Of a DNA stretch of 64,000 bases, positions 48,001 through 58,179 are shown one piece after another. The stretch spans positions 134,247,282 to 134,311,281 of the forward strand of contig CP136062.1 in NCBI GenBank assembly GCA_032622095.1. Reading direction: 5' to 3'. Each line of letters starts with the position of its first letter. Position 1 is the stretch's first letter. Below the pieces are notes generated by a model that was given only the letters and a program-made list of their open reading frames with translations, made no database searches and was not told where the DNA came from. The position numbers were made by a program, and so were the translations under genes. This DNA comes from Siphonodentalium dalli. Taxonomy: Eukaryota; Mollusca; Scaphopoda; Gadilida; Siphonodentaliidae.

Positions 48001-51000
48001 AAAGTGGGAACATACAGTCATCTACAACAAAACTGTCATCATTGTCTTCAGATTTGGCTTCAACAATCTCGTCACCTGCGGAAGACTCCAGTCTGGCATC
48101 AACAGAACCAAGTCCATCAGGTTCCGACAGTCAGTTGAATTCATCTAATTCCAGCAGTGCTTTAGGCGATCTCTTTCTGCCAATGAACAAGTTTTATTCC
48201 AATAGTGTTGCTATCCTCAATTTTGTTGACTCCGCTGGACACTATATCCCAGTATCAAGGCAGACCAACACAGGAATAATTGCACACCCTGCTATCATCA
48301 AAGAACAAACTCCTGTTGTTCGGAAAATCTCCAGTAGCAGAGAGAGCGGTGACATCTCTTCAGTTAGTTCATCCACTGATGTCAGTTCAACAAAATCATC
48401 TATTCTTGATTTGCCAGACTCAGCGGAAGAATTATGCCAGACATTTGAGAGTCTTGGGATTGGTTCAGGAACATCATCCACTGATCCTGCCGAATTCTTA
48501 AGCAGATGGCAACCCTCTGCTAAACGTACGAAGGACGGATACACAGTACAACGTAAATATATATTTTGACTTGATTTTTGGATTTTCCGTGCAAAGTTTT
48601 TCATTTTGTGGATTCAACAAAATAGAATACGTACAGTTCAATTATATAATGCTTGTAGACTTCATGATGCAACCCAATTGAATTGATTGATTTTTTGTGG
48701 CATGGCTCACATGATCAGGAGATTTATTCCTTTGTAATTATGCAAGAAAACATAGAGCAATTAAAAAGATTCAACTGAAAAATTGAATTTAAGAGATATA
48801 TTTCTAATGAAGAAGTAATTCAAAATGGATTTAGAAAAATAGTTATTGCATAGAAATCCGTAGTTGGCACTCTACATCCCTACATTTGTTGCCGAAGATG
48901 CCTTAGATGATGCTGCCATGAAAATAACTTGATTAACTTGCATTGGACGTCACCTAGAGAAAAGCAAACTATAGAACAGTTTTCATTGTGATTTGTTCTC
49001 TGGTGTTTATAAACTTAAAATAAATGTTGATCCCAACTATTTCAGGATCAAACTTGTGGACATATAATCCAGAAAATGGACAGTGGAATGGGCAGAGTAC
49101 CCTGGCTATGATTGGTCCAGAGATCCCTGTGGAGAAAAAAGGAAATTGTCGTAAGGTTTATGAAGTGAAGTTCCTTCATCAAGATGAACCACTGGGAAAG
49201 TTAGTATTTTTATACCCCCAATTTTTGAGAAAAAAAATGGATGGTATACCGGATTGACTTTGTCAGTCAGTCAGTCCATCTTGACATATATCTCAGCCAT
49301 GGGTTATTTGATTTGGATGGAATATGGGATAACTGTTCAACACTGGGAGTGCTTTCAAAAGAGCTACCCGTAGGGCACAATGGTGTTTTTCACATGTTTG
49401 TCCCACTGCATCTCGATCTCTTCAGCCATGTGTTATAATATCTATCTCAATGAAATTTGGTATGGATGTTCACAGTCACAAGGGTTTTCAATGAAGTGTT
49501 ATTGATGTTCGCATTTCACCATTATGCCTTGGATTATTTTATATATGTGTTCCGTCCTGCTCATATTTTGATTTGCCATGGCAAGGATGTATGCCAACAC
49601 CCGAGGTGCAACCTCTTGTTCCATCGGATTCCATCCATCTGAGACCAAATATGTAAGGCTACAATAAATTAATGTGATGTGGAACACTCCGCTTGGGCGA
49701 CTCGGTGGGAATAGAGAATAAACCTGCTCAAGCTGGTTCTTCTCATAATATTTTGTATCCAAATTCATTAATTGGCAGCAGACAACGCCATTCTTATATA
49801 TGGATCATATTCAGTGACCCTCATTGGCAGAATCATTGTCGTTTGTTTATTGGCTTATTTTTATATATAAATTCGTCCCAAATTAAGGAGTAAATATTTA
49901 TAATTACACGTACTTCAAACGTTGTGTTTTCTGAAGTGGTATTATCTAATTTATTGAAATATTCAACAATATTAAAGATGATCTATCTCTTTGTAAACAT
50001 GTGTTATAGTTACCAGGGTATAAATATTATATATGAATCAAAGACCCCTGTCCCGAAATGCTTCTATCGATTAATATTGATTATATTTCAAATATTTTCT
50101 GGTCTAAAAATGCGTGGTTGTTTAGCTAATGAATAATATTTGTTACTGTTAACAGAGACCAGAAATTTTATTGTGTAATTGTGTCACAAATAAACATTAA
50201 TTAGACTCATTATCGCTTATAACTATGGAATAAAACAATACAGACAATCAATCTGGGACATTTGATGTTCGGAACGTAGCTATGGGAACACTCTAATGAT
50301 CTCTATCACTACATGGTATTGCCTGAATGGTCCATTCTAAAAATAGAACAACAAAGTGTCCATTTAAAATCATCTCATTTAATAATAAAATATTTGAAAT
50401 AAAATCAATATTAATTGATCAAAGCATTTCCGGATATGGGGGTCTTCAATTCATATTTATTATTTTATATCCACGCAACTATTTCAAAATTGTTATATGA
50501 AATGATAATCCACCTTTAATTTATTGCCACATTCCTCCTGTTAGCATAGATTCTAGGTACTCACTTGTCTGTTTGAGTTACTAAAATAAGCACACAATAT
50601 GTATTTAACCATTTTCAGGTATGTGGGTAAGAGATACATATTAGAAAGATCACCACAGCAGTATCTCCAAGACACTATATGCCAGATGCTTGCTCGATAC
50701 TATGTCACAAGCTTCAACCAGAAGTTGCAGACCTTGCAAGGCAACCAGTCTACATTCCAAGTATACTATCTCCCAGTCTACCATCTACAGATGCTGTCAG
50801 AAACTGGTAACCTGGAATACTGTGTCAACGTGGAGCCTTTTCTCAAAGGGAAATTTGAGAAAATTACAAATAATCTCAACCATCGAAATGATACTATGAC
50901 TATGGTAAAGGGAGATGAGTTGAGAGACATTTCAACCGCTATATCGCATTATTCCTATTGCATGACACAAGGTCATTTGATGCTGGTTGATATCCAGGGT

Positions 51001-51207
51001 TTTATGCCATTGGATGGGACTGGTATTGTGTATTTAACAGACCCTCAGTTCCACACTGTATCTTCATCTACAGTCTCCCTGGATAAGTTCTGCACTGCAG
51101 ATCATGGGAAGAATGGAATGGATTCATTCTGGATGAACGTTCATCCCTCCTGTAATAAATTCTGTGGCCTTTTGAGTTTGAAAAGACCAGAATCACAAGA
51201 CCGTTAA
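38982..51207 (+). CDS. ALPK1: Alpha-kinase 1 (ALPK1) homologue, 8 coding exons, 993 aa
   Basis: Exons: 38982-39039, 41254-41474, 42892-43141, 43824-43913, 46195-46448, 47187-48552, 49046-49199, 50619-51207. All introns are GT-AG, phases agree at all seven junctions, and 2982 nt give 993 residues. In mammals ALPK1 is a cytosolic receptor for bacterial ADP-heptose: the N-terminal domain binds the sugar, the C-terminal alpha-kinase phosphorylates TIFA, and NF-kB signalling follows. Here residues 20-470 match the sensor domain (AQMWPFLP, FVIDRFMY, APQVIIRKAR, CIQIKG, KDDKGTSSSLS). A Ser/Thr/Glu-rich linker spans about 470-740, and the kinase spans about 748-985 with YVGK (Lys-802), VEPFLKG, VDIQG, YLTDPQFH and a HPSCNKFC zinc cluster. 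Human ALPK1 is 1244 residues; the shorter linker explains the difference. A non-coding 5' exon probably exists upstream, since exon 1 of this model is preceded by an acceptor (TTTTTCAG at 38963). Introns hold several MITEs. Confidence 0.93.
39131..39386. mobile_element. piggyBac-type hairpin MITE (copy 3), ALPK1 intron 1
   Basis: Flanked by TTAA (39127-39130, 39387-39390), 256 bp, with ends CCCTTCCATG and CATGAAAGG. It contains two near-perfect hairpins with GCGAGTCTCCCATAGGGAGC-type loops. Same length as, and inverted relative to, copy 4. Confidence 0.82.
39569..39824. mobile_element. piggyBac-type hairpin MITE (copy 4), ALPK1 intron 1
   Basis: Flanked by TTAA (39565-39568, 39825-39828), 256 bp, with ends CCCTTTCATGGTGGGAGCT and AGCTCCAGTCATGAGAGGG. 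Both internal palindromes are nearly intact. Confidence 0.85.
41254..41474 (+). CDS. ALPK1: ALPK1 homologue, exon 2 (sensor domain)
   Basis: Acceptor TTCTATTTAG, donor CTG|GTAAGT. It encodes VLAEIYGHDIDSAVQNPLRC through DISHIEILL, including AQMWPFLP, whose Phe-66 aligns with human Phe-61. Confidence 0.9.
41628..42140. mobile_element. TTAA-flanked MITE, AGATGGATTATCTCTTT ends (copy 1)
   Basis: TTAA at 41624-41627 and 42141-42144. Inverted ends AGATGGATTATCTCTTT and AAAGAGATAATCCACCT. Subterminal 'gaagacccctgtccggaaaagcttct' inverted blocks. It lies in ALPK1 intron 2. Confidence 0.8.
42460..42590. mobile_element. Single-arm mariner-like MITE (copy 2)
   Basis: A short left end ACAGTAATGCC followed directly by one full arm, ending GGCATTACTGTAT. 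Related to 5434-5648, with most of one arm deleted. It lies in ALPK1 intron 2. Confidence 0.6.
42892..43141 (+). CDS. ALPK1: ALPK1 homologue, exon 3 (ligand-pocket arginines)
   Basis: Acceptor TTGTTGACAG, donor GCAG|GTATTA. It encodes FVIDRFMYRYG and APQVIIRKARV. Arg-117, Arg-151 and Arg-154 align with human Arg-116, Arg-150 and Arg-153. Confidence 0.93.
43585..43691. mobile_element. Single-arm mariner-like MITE (copy 3)
   Basis: One arm only (GAGAGCTTTCCGATGAATGG to GCATTACTGTAC). It lies in ALPK1 intron 3, 130 bp before exon 4. Confidence 0.55.
43824..43913 (+). CDS. ALPK1: ALPK1 homologue, exon 4
   Basis: Acceptor TTTTTTTTCAG, donor CTTG|GTAAGT. It encodes GKWDYKNENQYLNVATVCIQ then IKGHIYHNL, matching the human WLYRNESDK...SVCIQIRGQI segment. 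Confidence 0.92.
45282..45642. repeat. 360-bp interspersed repeat (copy 1)
   Basis: Its reverse complement occurs at 61600-61955, including 'cataaagagcgttctttgt' and 'actaatcacacacaaatggca'. It lies in ALPK1 intron 4. No coding capacity; class unknown. Confidence 0.6.
46195..46448 (+). CDS. ALPK1: ALPK1 homologue, exon 5
   Basis: Acceptor CATTTTTCAG, donor CAG|GTGATT. It encodes LWKEAIGPLVQTVHGFNQLK, then DDKGTSSSLS; Asp-228 and Lys-230 align with human Asp-231 and Lys-233. Confidence 0.92.
47187..48552 (+). CDS. ALPK1: ALPK1 homologue, large exon 6 (end of sensor, linker)
   Basis: Acceptor CTGTTGTAG, donor CAAC|GTAAAT. It encodes 455 residues: the last helices of the sensor (HKSIDILQASEQFYEFIRAV), an acidic and Ser-rich linker, and a conserved-looking island HHGCKYGRKFVGLPADPEEY about residues 510-530. 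The linker is of low complexity and poorly conserved in the family. Confidence 0.92.
49046..49199 (+). CDS. ALPK1: ALPK1 homologue, exon 7 (start of kinase)
   Basis: Acceptor CTATTTCAG, donor GGAAA|GTTAGT. It encodes NLWTYNPENGQWNGQSTLAM and the glycine-rich-loop region up to HQDEPLGK. Confidence 0.9.
49225..49460. repeat. Repeat fragment with (CAGT)n and 'agccatgggttatttgat'
   Basis: A diverged, opposite-strand relative of 10830-11115, starting with 'gtcagtcagtcagtcc'. It lies just after ALPK1 exon 7. Confidence 0.4.
49655..49900. repeat. Diverged copy of the 485-bp repeat seen at 62560-63529
   Basis: Shares 'gtgatgtggaacactccg', 'caacgccattcttatata' and 'gtaaatatttataatt' blocks in the same order. 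It lies in ALPK1 intron 7. Confidence 0.45.
49976..50515. mobile_element. TTAA-flanked MITE (copy 2), ALPK1 intron 7
   Basis: TTAA at 49972-49975 and 50516-50519. Ends AGATGATCTATCTCTTT and GATAATCCACCT. It shares interior with 41628-42140 and 58667-59186. Confidence 0.72.
50619..51207 (+). CDS. ALPK1: ALPK1 homologue, exon 8 (kinase catalytic core)
   Basis: Acceptor CATTTTCAG. It encodes YVGKRYILERSPQQYLQDTI through LSLKRPESQDR and TAA. Lys-802 aligns with human Lys-1067, the lysine whose loss inactivates the human enzyme. Asp-922, Asp-939, His-943, His-973, Cys-976 and Cys-980 are at the expected catalytic and zinc positions. Confidence 0.95.
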
Positions 51208-51359
51208 AAATAACTACATGTGTTCTCAGGCAATACTATAGAGGTTTCAGTTCTAGCTTGTGGCTTGTAAGGTAAATGACAGGATAACATAGTGACAGTG
51301 AATTCGAGACAACAAAACCTAATATTTGTAATTAGGAAACATCTCGTTACTAAGGCTGC

Positions 51360-51780
51360 AAATAGTGTGTGTCATTTGCAGAATGAGGTCCTCCAGAGGA
51401 TGAATTTAGTGATGCTATACCATACGGTGGGCTAGCATACCAAATTCACTCTCTGGAGACCTCATTCTGCTCAGGCCTCATCTTCTGGGAAGTATCTATA
51501 GTCTAAAATTAACATTGTTTTTAGTTACTTTTTCCCTTCTGTTCAGTTTCTGTATCCCATAATTTGCAGGAGACAAAATGCATAATCGAGGTGACTAATA
51601 GGTGAACATCACCATTTACAACTGGGGAACTTCAATCTGATCCTATGTCTCCCATAGCTGTTGAGGTCTAAGCAGAGTGACGTTCCCAGAGGGTGAATTT
51701 GGTGATGCAAGCCTGCCGTGCGGGATAGCGTCACTCATTCTGCAAATGACAGACACACTATTTGCAGGTTTGCTAATTAT
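51360..51780. repeat. Inverted-repeat element, GAGGTCCCCAGAGGGTG family (copy 3)
   Basis: The outer ends 'tgcaaatagtgtgtgtcatttgc' and 'tgcaaatgacagacacactatttgca' are complements; two internal hairpins match copies 1 and 2. It starts about 150 bp after the ALPK1 stop codon and could contribute to the 3' UTR. Confidence 0.55.
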
Positions 51781-52169
51781 ACTGATTTTAAACAACACTT
51801 TGGTTGTCTAATAATGAGAGTGTCTGCAGAAGTGATAACTCTGTAGATGTTAGTATAAAGAACTTGTGATAATCAGTTGAATTATAATTGGTTTTAATTT
51901 TGAAGGTTCAATCATCTTAGTTGATTCTATTATTATGACTAAATCTGACCTATCCTCAAATTAGATTGAACTGATCGGACACCTTGCGGAAATGGCAGAT
52001 TAATGCCTACAAGTTACAGGCCATAATCTACAAGCAGAACCTCTGTAATATATTGAAAATTTATGAGGAGGAGAGGCTATCTGTATTTTTGATCAGAAAT
52101 TCCAAAATTAATTAATGTGTAGATTATTTTTTGGAATAAAATCCTACAATTTTCAAAGGTATACAAGCT

Positions 52170-52890
52170 CATTTTCAATGCATTTTAGTCATTAATGATG
52201 CATAATCTGAATTAGTGCTCCCAAATTAGTATTTCTTTGGCTTCGGGGGTAAAAAGTATTTGATTCGAGTTGAGGAAACCACACAAAGCTCAGAGTGATC
52301 AGATATCAATTTTTGAAATTTGTTATTTCTCGAGATATGTAATTTTTGGGCCTGGCAAAAATTTGTCAAGGCAACGGTCTCGGACAAAATTGCAAATTAA
52401 GATGAATGACTCTAAAATCTAGTGGCTTGGTGTGTATATATTTGACAATCTGGCCGTATTTCGTTGAACAAAATGTTAATAATAACACGTTTCGGGCAAT
52501 TTTATACTATAGTTGACTGTGGTTAGCATTATTTTCCGGCATATTAATCGATTCTGATAACTAAAGCGACATTTCAAAAAATGTTGTTGTTGTTGGAATC
52601 TGATGATATGGGACCATCGAATCGGATTAACCCTTTGAGTGCCAGGGGCCGATCTCGTCAGCCCTACAAAATAAGTCTGTTAAAGAATATAAGAATAAAT
52701 TATTAAAATTGTAAAAAATTGTAAAAAAAAAAAAATTGTTAGGCCAATGCATTCTCTTATATATGCGAGGCGACCTATGGTCGACTCGCATATATAAGAG
52801 AATGCATTGGCACAGGGTATATGGGTTGATACAAAAATCGACCTGGCACTCAAAGGGTTAAGTACCTTAAATATTTAACAGAAACGTATC
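52170..52890. repeat. Copy 3 of the 21830 element, interrupted by a piggyBac-type MITE
   Basis: It matches 21830-22340 in reverse, with 'ttcgggggtaaaaagtatttgattcgag' at about 52240 and 'tgttgttggaatctgatgatatggg' at about 52580. The 52631-52857 insertion falls near its end. Confidence 0.6.
52631..52857. mobile_element. piggyBac-type hairpin MITE (copy 5)
   Basis: TTAA on both sides (52627-52630, 52858-52861) with perfect 16-bp inverted ends CCCTTTGAGTGCCAGG. The core is a nearly perfect hairpin with arms GCATTCTCTTATATATGCGA. Confidence 0.88.
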
Positions 52891-53207
52891 TAAACTTTTC
52901 TTGGAAAATTCCAAATTGGCGAAATTCAGTATCAAATTTGTTTGAGACCGGTGTTGGTTGATGAAGGAGATGCCTGAGAACACAGAAATTAGTTGGTCAT
53001 TCTCATTGTTTTTGTTTTTTGGCACAAGTACATGTACCATTATTGATCTATTGTGTGTGCCTAATTATTGATGACGCAACATTTTATAACATTATCTGCT
53101 AATTGTGGTGTGGCATGGCAATCCAAATGATGTAATGAATATGGATGCTGGAATAATCTCATTCATGGAATCATGGTGACAAAACATTTAAATTTCCAAT
53201 CACTTTT

Positions 53208-53780
53208 TAGCTCAACTTTACTTTGCAAAGTTTGATCTTTTGCCGTGGGTTGGTGTCTGAACGTCCGTCCATCAACAATTTCCTTTGGCACACCTTACAG
53301 GCCGCATCCATCATCTGATCGTCACCAAACTTCATATGGATCTTCCGGATGACCTCTGGATGGGAGCCATCTATGTTTCCCGAAATTTGTTAAAAAACAT
53401 GGCCACCAGCAGCCATTTTGGATTTCAAATTTGAATCCATCGGCACAGCCTGCAGCCCCCATATATTGGAGAATTGTTTGAAAATTTGCAGGCATGTTTA
53501 AGATCATATCTAGATGTGAGCCATCATATTTGAACAATTTTCGATGAAAAACATGGCCACCGGCAGCCATCTTGGATTTTACTCTTTAGATGACTAAATC
53601 TTTTACACCCTGCAGCCCACATTTATTGGTGAAATGTTTGAAATGAATATTATTTCATCTACACAATACAAGTCCTTTACTTTAACTTTTTGGCTTTCCT
53701 TCTTCTTTATCATTCTATTCATTGCTCAGCAAAAAATAAACCTTCCCAATTTTAGCTACAGTGTCATTGACACTTTCATT
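53208..53780. repeat. ~160-bp-unit CCAAGATGGC element (copy 3, shortened)
   Basis: Both family ends are present (CTCAACTTTACTTTGCAAAG and 'gtgtcattgacactttcat'), but only about two units remain. Confidence 0.6.
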
Positions 53781-53847
53781 ACTGTACTTACTAGGTGTAC
53801 GTTTTGTAACAATGAATCATACACAATTGTGATATCTAGATAATATG

Positions 53848-54365
53848 TAGATCATGTCACGAATCTCTACTCTTAGCTACGCATGTAGAGATCATATTCC
53901 ACCAGTACAAAACCTTGGAACTTTTTTAAGTTTTGACAGGGAACCTTATAAAGTAAAAAAAATAACATGGGGAATATATTTCTTTGTTATGATCTGTTCC
54001 TTATTAATGTACTTCACTGTAAGTGAAGATCCCAATTTGAAATTTCACGATTTAAGTGACTGAGCGATATTGCTTTGCATCGTGTACAATTATGGAATTT
54101 CTCCTGGGTGATTAATTCAATGTTTATTGCAATTTCGGTTCACAAAAGTCACAGAAAAAAATTCAATTTAGAGTTGGGACTTTCACCTACAGTTAAGTAT
54201 ATTATTAAGGGACAGATAATAACTAAGACATATATTCCACCCCGAGTTATTTTCGACTTTATAAGGTTCCCTGTCAAAACTTCAAAACGTTCCAAGGTTT
54301 TATACTGGTGGAATATGATCTCTACGGGCGTTAGCCAGAGTAGAGATTCATGACATGATCTAGAT
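53848..54365. mobile_element. Long inverted-repeat MITE (copy 2)
   Basis: Same arms as 35815-36345, with ends 'tagatcatgtcacgaatctc' and the complement near 54345-54365, giving a near-complete palindrome of about 515 bp. Confidence 0.68.
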
Positions 54366-55109
54366 AATATGTTGTGACTTATTTTTTGCTATTCATATAT
54401 TATAGATTTTATAACCATATAAATGCTTATATACTGAAATTATTTTTTTTCATTTATCATTTATCAGATTTGTTGACATATAAGTAGTTTAGACTTTCCC
54501 TATTACATGTACAAGAACCATGAGTAGCCTGATAATTTTTGTGATTAAAAGAGTTTCTCTATCTATGCAGTGAAGTATCCAGCGATTGTTTGGGGACACC
54601 TGTTTTCGGCAATACCAAAGACATGAGCGAGGGAGGTTTGGGAGGGGGTATCCACCTGCTGATGGTGGGGGGGGGGGAATTCTCCCCCTGGATGTTTTTT
54701 TAAATCCAATGCATTGAGAGCTAATCTAGAGCTCTTGGAGTCAGTATTTTGAATTTGACTGAGAGTTCACTTTGATCAAGTTTCTGAAGCATAACTTTGG
54801 AATTTTTTTTATATATGTATGGATTGGAAATGCTTATAAGTTATTGTCAGATATTTTTTTGTTTGTTCAATGGATTATGCTAATCCTGCTTGAAATGAGA
54901 CCATTATCACTGTAATTCATATAATAGGCTATATTTTCTAAAATTCAAGTGAGAGACACATTAATAATATACTAGTAGTACAGAAATAATGTCTATTAAG
55001 TTACATGTAGTAATTACTAGTAGTACTAATCTCTACTAGTATGTTAATTATTCATTTGGTATCATGAGATCCCACATGATAACCACAGGGGCCTGTAACG
55101 CGCTCCGCT

Positions 55110-56595
55110 GTCCGGGTAGGGTTCTCTATTCTGAAGGTTCATTATTCCGATGGCTCGCTATTCCGAAGGTTCATTATTCCGAAGGTTCCCTATTCCGAAG
55201 GTTCATTATTCCGAAGGTTCGCTATTCCGAAGGTTTTCTATTCTGGGCGTATTTAACCAGAAATGAATCAAAATTTGCACCCCACCACAAAAACCACACG
55301 AGGAATGAAAAATACGATTACGCTAGTATACATATATAGTACATTTATACATCCACTTCTAATTCCCAAATTGTCCTAGATATCGGTTATTAATAGCAAG
55401 AAAAGAGTATCAGTTTATCGTTCATTATGGAAAGTTAAAAACACGATGACTGAAATAAACTACATGTAAGAGATATAGTTTTTCCGAACTGGCAATCTGT
55501 ATTTGAAGAAAAAAAACATCAACATTCAAGGCCCACTTAATTTTCGAACCCCCAGATCACATATATAAAATATATGCCACTATATATACCATTTGAAATA
55601 TGAAGCTCTCTAACACTGTATTATAGCTTATCCGGTGCAATAAACTGTGAACATGTTGTTTTTGTTGAGTTAACGCAGGGTTAACGACTTGTTTTTGTGC
55701 TTAAGGTTCATCTGGTTTTGTTGCGCAAAGTAAAGTGTATTATTTTCAATGGAGGGGGGGGGGGGGGGGGGGTAACTCTATATTTTAAAGATAATGTTAT
55801 TCCCCTTCAATTGAAAATATATTAGGTTGAATTCTGTTGCATTCTGAGATCCATGACATATAACGGGGGAATCTTTTTATGATTTAAGATGTTTTCTATT
55901 TCTCTAGGGGCATCTTCTGATACAGACGTTTGGAATGGTGATGAACTATATATAGTGTTTTAATCATATTTTATGGCACAGATTGTGTTTAAAACCTGAT
56001 ATCAAGGCACTATAAAAAATAGCTGATGACTCGAAAATTAAGTGGGCCTTACAACTCAATACAAATTCACAATTGCAGTTAGGTTCAACTCATACCCGTC
56101 TATTCAACGACATTCTGCTTCGCAGTATTCATTAAGAGTTATAAACCTGCTGTTTAATCCCGCCTTTAGCTGGCGTATTGTTGCCTGTAAGATTATTGAG
56201 ATATAACGCCATACGCGATGACATTAAATCGCATGGAAAGAGCAATTGTGTGGACTGCCTGACGTGAATATGTATTGGAAAATAACGTCATACGTAATGA
56301 CATTAAATCTCAAGGAAACCCGCGAACAAATAAAAAATAACATTTATTGTTTCAATGTTTTAAGTTATTTCCTTCATAAAAAAGAGTCTTCGTGATAAAG
56401 AACCCTCTCAATACTTGAATATATAATTAACCTTTTAAAAAAAAAAATCTTCGGAATAGCGAACCTTCGGAATAGAGAACCTTCGGAATAGCGAACCTTC
56501 GGACTAGTGAACCTTCGGAATAGTGAACCTTCGGAATAGCGAACCTTCGGAATAGCGAACCTTCGGAATAGAGACATGTTCCCCCGCGTCCGCCC
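55110..56595. mobile_element. Element with inverted subterminal TTCCGAAGG arrays
   Basis: Seven or eight 16-bp units (TATTCCGAAGGTTCGC type) at 55116-55246 face their complement at 56446-56574, about 1.45 kb in all. The outermost sequences are GC-rich on both sides. A complete AAGGCCC MITE sits inside. The arrays translate as repeating YSEGSLFRRFAIPKV because 16 is not a multiple of 3, so each frame is visited in turn; this is not a gene. Confidence 0.55.
55528..56050. mobile_element. AAGGCCCACTTAA MITE (copy 2)
   Basis: Inverted ends AAGGCCCACTTAATTTTCGA and TCGAAAATTAAGTGGGCCTT are perfect over 20 bp. A poly-G run lies at 55757-55773. It is nested in the 55110-56595 element. Confidence 0.75.
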
Positions 56596-56639
56596 CCTTT
56601 TGCACTGCCCATATACGCCGAGTAGTGTGGAGTGCCGGA

Positions 56640-56870
56640 TGATCACGAAACTTTGCATACATGTATGTTATGTGCATGTATGCGCATGCGCAAAATTAAA
56701 TCGATGTATGTGCATGTATTTATATGCATGTTATTGATTATGGGCGAATATGTGTGAATTTGTGCATGTTTATGTGCATGTCATCGATATGCATGTTAAG
56801 GTGGTGAGTAAGATTATGGTTCTGATGGCGACTGGAGGAGCGTGAATGCGTGTTCGCTCTTGTATGTATA
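56640..56870. repeat. Alternating purine-pyrimidine tract rich in ATGCATGT
   Basis: 'tatgtgcatgtatgcgcatgcgc' and similar words repeat irregularly, giving a potential Z-DNA or cruciform-prone stretch. No gene. Confidence 0.4.
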
Positions 56871-57519
56871 CATGATGTGGATGTTGGGAAAGTAAACCCA
56901 ATATATTTTCAAATTTGACCGGAGACAGGAAAAAAAAAATGTGATAAAATGTGGTGTCTGCTACCGTGGATCGAGGTAATCGTGAATAGTTGTATCCTGG
57001 ATTTTGGAAAATTATTATATGGTATGTATGAACCCGAATTATGTAATGAAAAATTTGTTTTTCTGAGGTTTTTGTGATGAAAATATATTTTTTGGAGGTT
57101 TTTGTTCAATTTTGTGTTGAAATTTTTTTTTTTTTAGTTTTGTGTTCAATCAACGTTCCAGAGGTGTATGTCTGAATACATAAAAACAAATTTGGGGAAA
57201 AAAACTGATTTTATTGGGAACTTTTTATTTTGGTTTCAAATTTTTTTTTTTTTGTTGGCCCGCGTGATATATCTAAATACTCGGAACGATAAGACGAATT
57301 CAATTCCGTAAAAAAAAATTCTATATCGCACATACCGTTTTCTCAAAGATGTTAGTAGAACCTGGCAGAACCCCAAAAAAACATAATTTGTTTTAAACCC
57401 GATATAGGTCGTGTGACCTATCAAAATACTCGGTACGATAAGACGAATCCGAATATGCAAAAACAAAAATTGTTTTCTGTGTTCAGTAAATTTACGAGTT
57501 AAACGTGCAGGTTTGCTGA

Positions 57520-57592
57520 TTGCAGCCGCCGCAAACGCCGCAAAACGCAACCGCCGCAAAACGCCGCCGCCGCAAACGCCTCCACCGCAATG
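57520..57592. repeat. Short (CCGCAAACG)n array
   Basis: Imperfect 'ccgcaaacg/ccgcaaaacg' units, strongly GC-rich against an AT-rich background. Coding potential is unlikely. Confidence 0.5.
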
Positions 57593-57682
57593 ACGTCACT
57601 ACCAACGGTGAGGGAACCTCTATTTTTTTGGAGCAAAATAACATGACATGTGTACCATTATTATATTGTTTTATTATATTAA

Positions 57683-58127
57683 CTATTCACTGTCATCCGC
57701 TTTGTGATCACTGTCACTTTCACCGGCTTTGTCGACATCACTGCCTCTTTCGTCCGAATTGTCATCACTTTCGTCAGAAGTGTCATTTGTTTCGTCCATG
57801 AATTTTTCTAGCAACGGTTTGTACTTTAATATTGACATTTTCACTGCATCACGATCTTCATAACCATTATTCAAATATTTGTCGACTTTATCCATGACTG
57901 TTGTGCAGAGTCCCATTGCGCAGCTTCAGATACTCTAATATTGTCCTAGCATAACCATTCATAAATTGCCTCATGTCTTTACTTTTAAGGTCCTTGTCAG
58001 CTTGTACTTTTGCTTCTTTTTCTGTTGAGCCATTTTCCTTATACGTTTCCACTTTATCACTCCATTCTTCTTGTGTTTTACCTCTACTCTCATCACACAC
58101 ACTTTTGAAGTATTCATCTTCATTCAA
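57683..58127 (-). pseudogene. Acidic coding relic of unknown family, one frameshift
   Basis: Two overlapping minus-strand frames join by a frameshift near 57910. The first half (58127-57888) is highly charged: EDEYFKSVCDESRGKTQEEW then KDMRQFMNGYARTILEYLKL. The second half (57916-57683) gives MDKVDKYLNNGYEDRDAVKM, SILKYKPLLEKFMDE and a Glu/Asp/Ser tail ending at a stop. Amphipathic helices and biased composition look like real protein, perhaps the end of a transposon-encoded protein. I do not recognise the family. There is no splice evidence. Confidence 0.4.
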
Positions 58128-58179
58128 TTTAATTTTCTTATTCTGACCACAGATGGCAGAGTTTGTTTTGTGGAATTAA

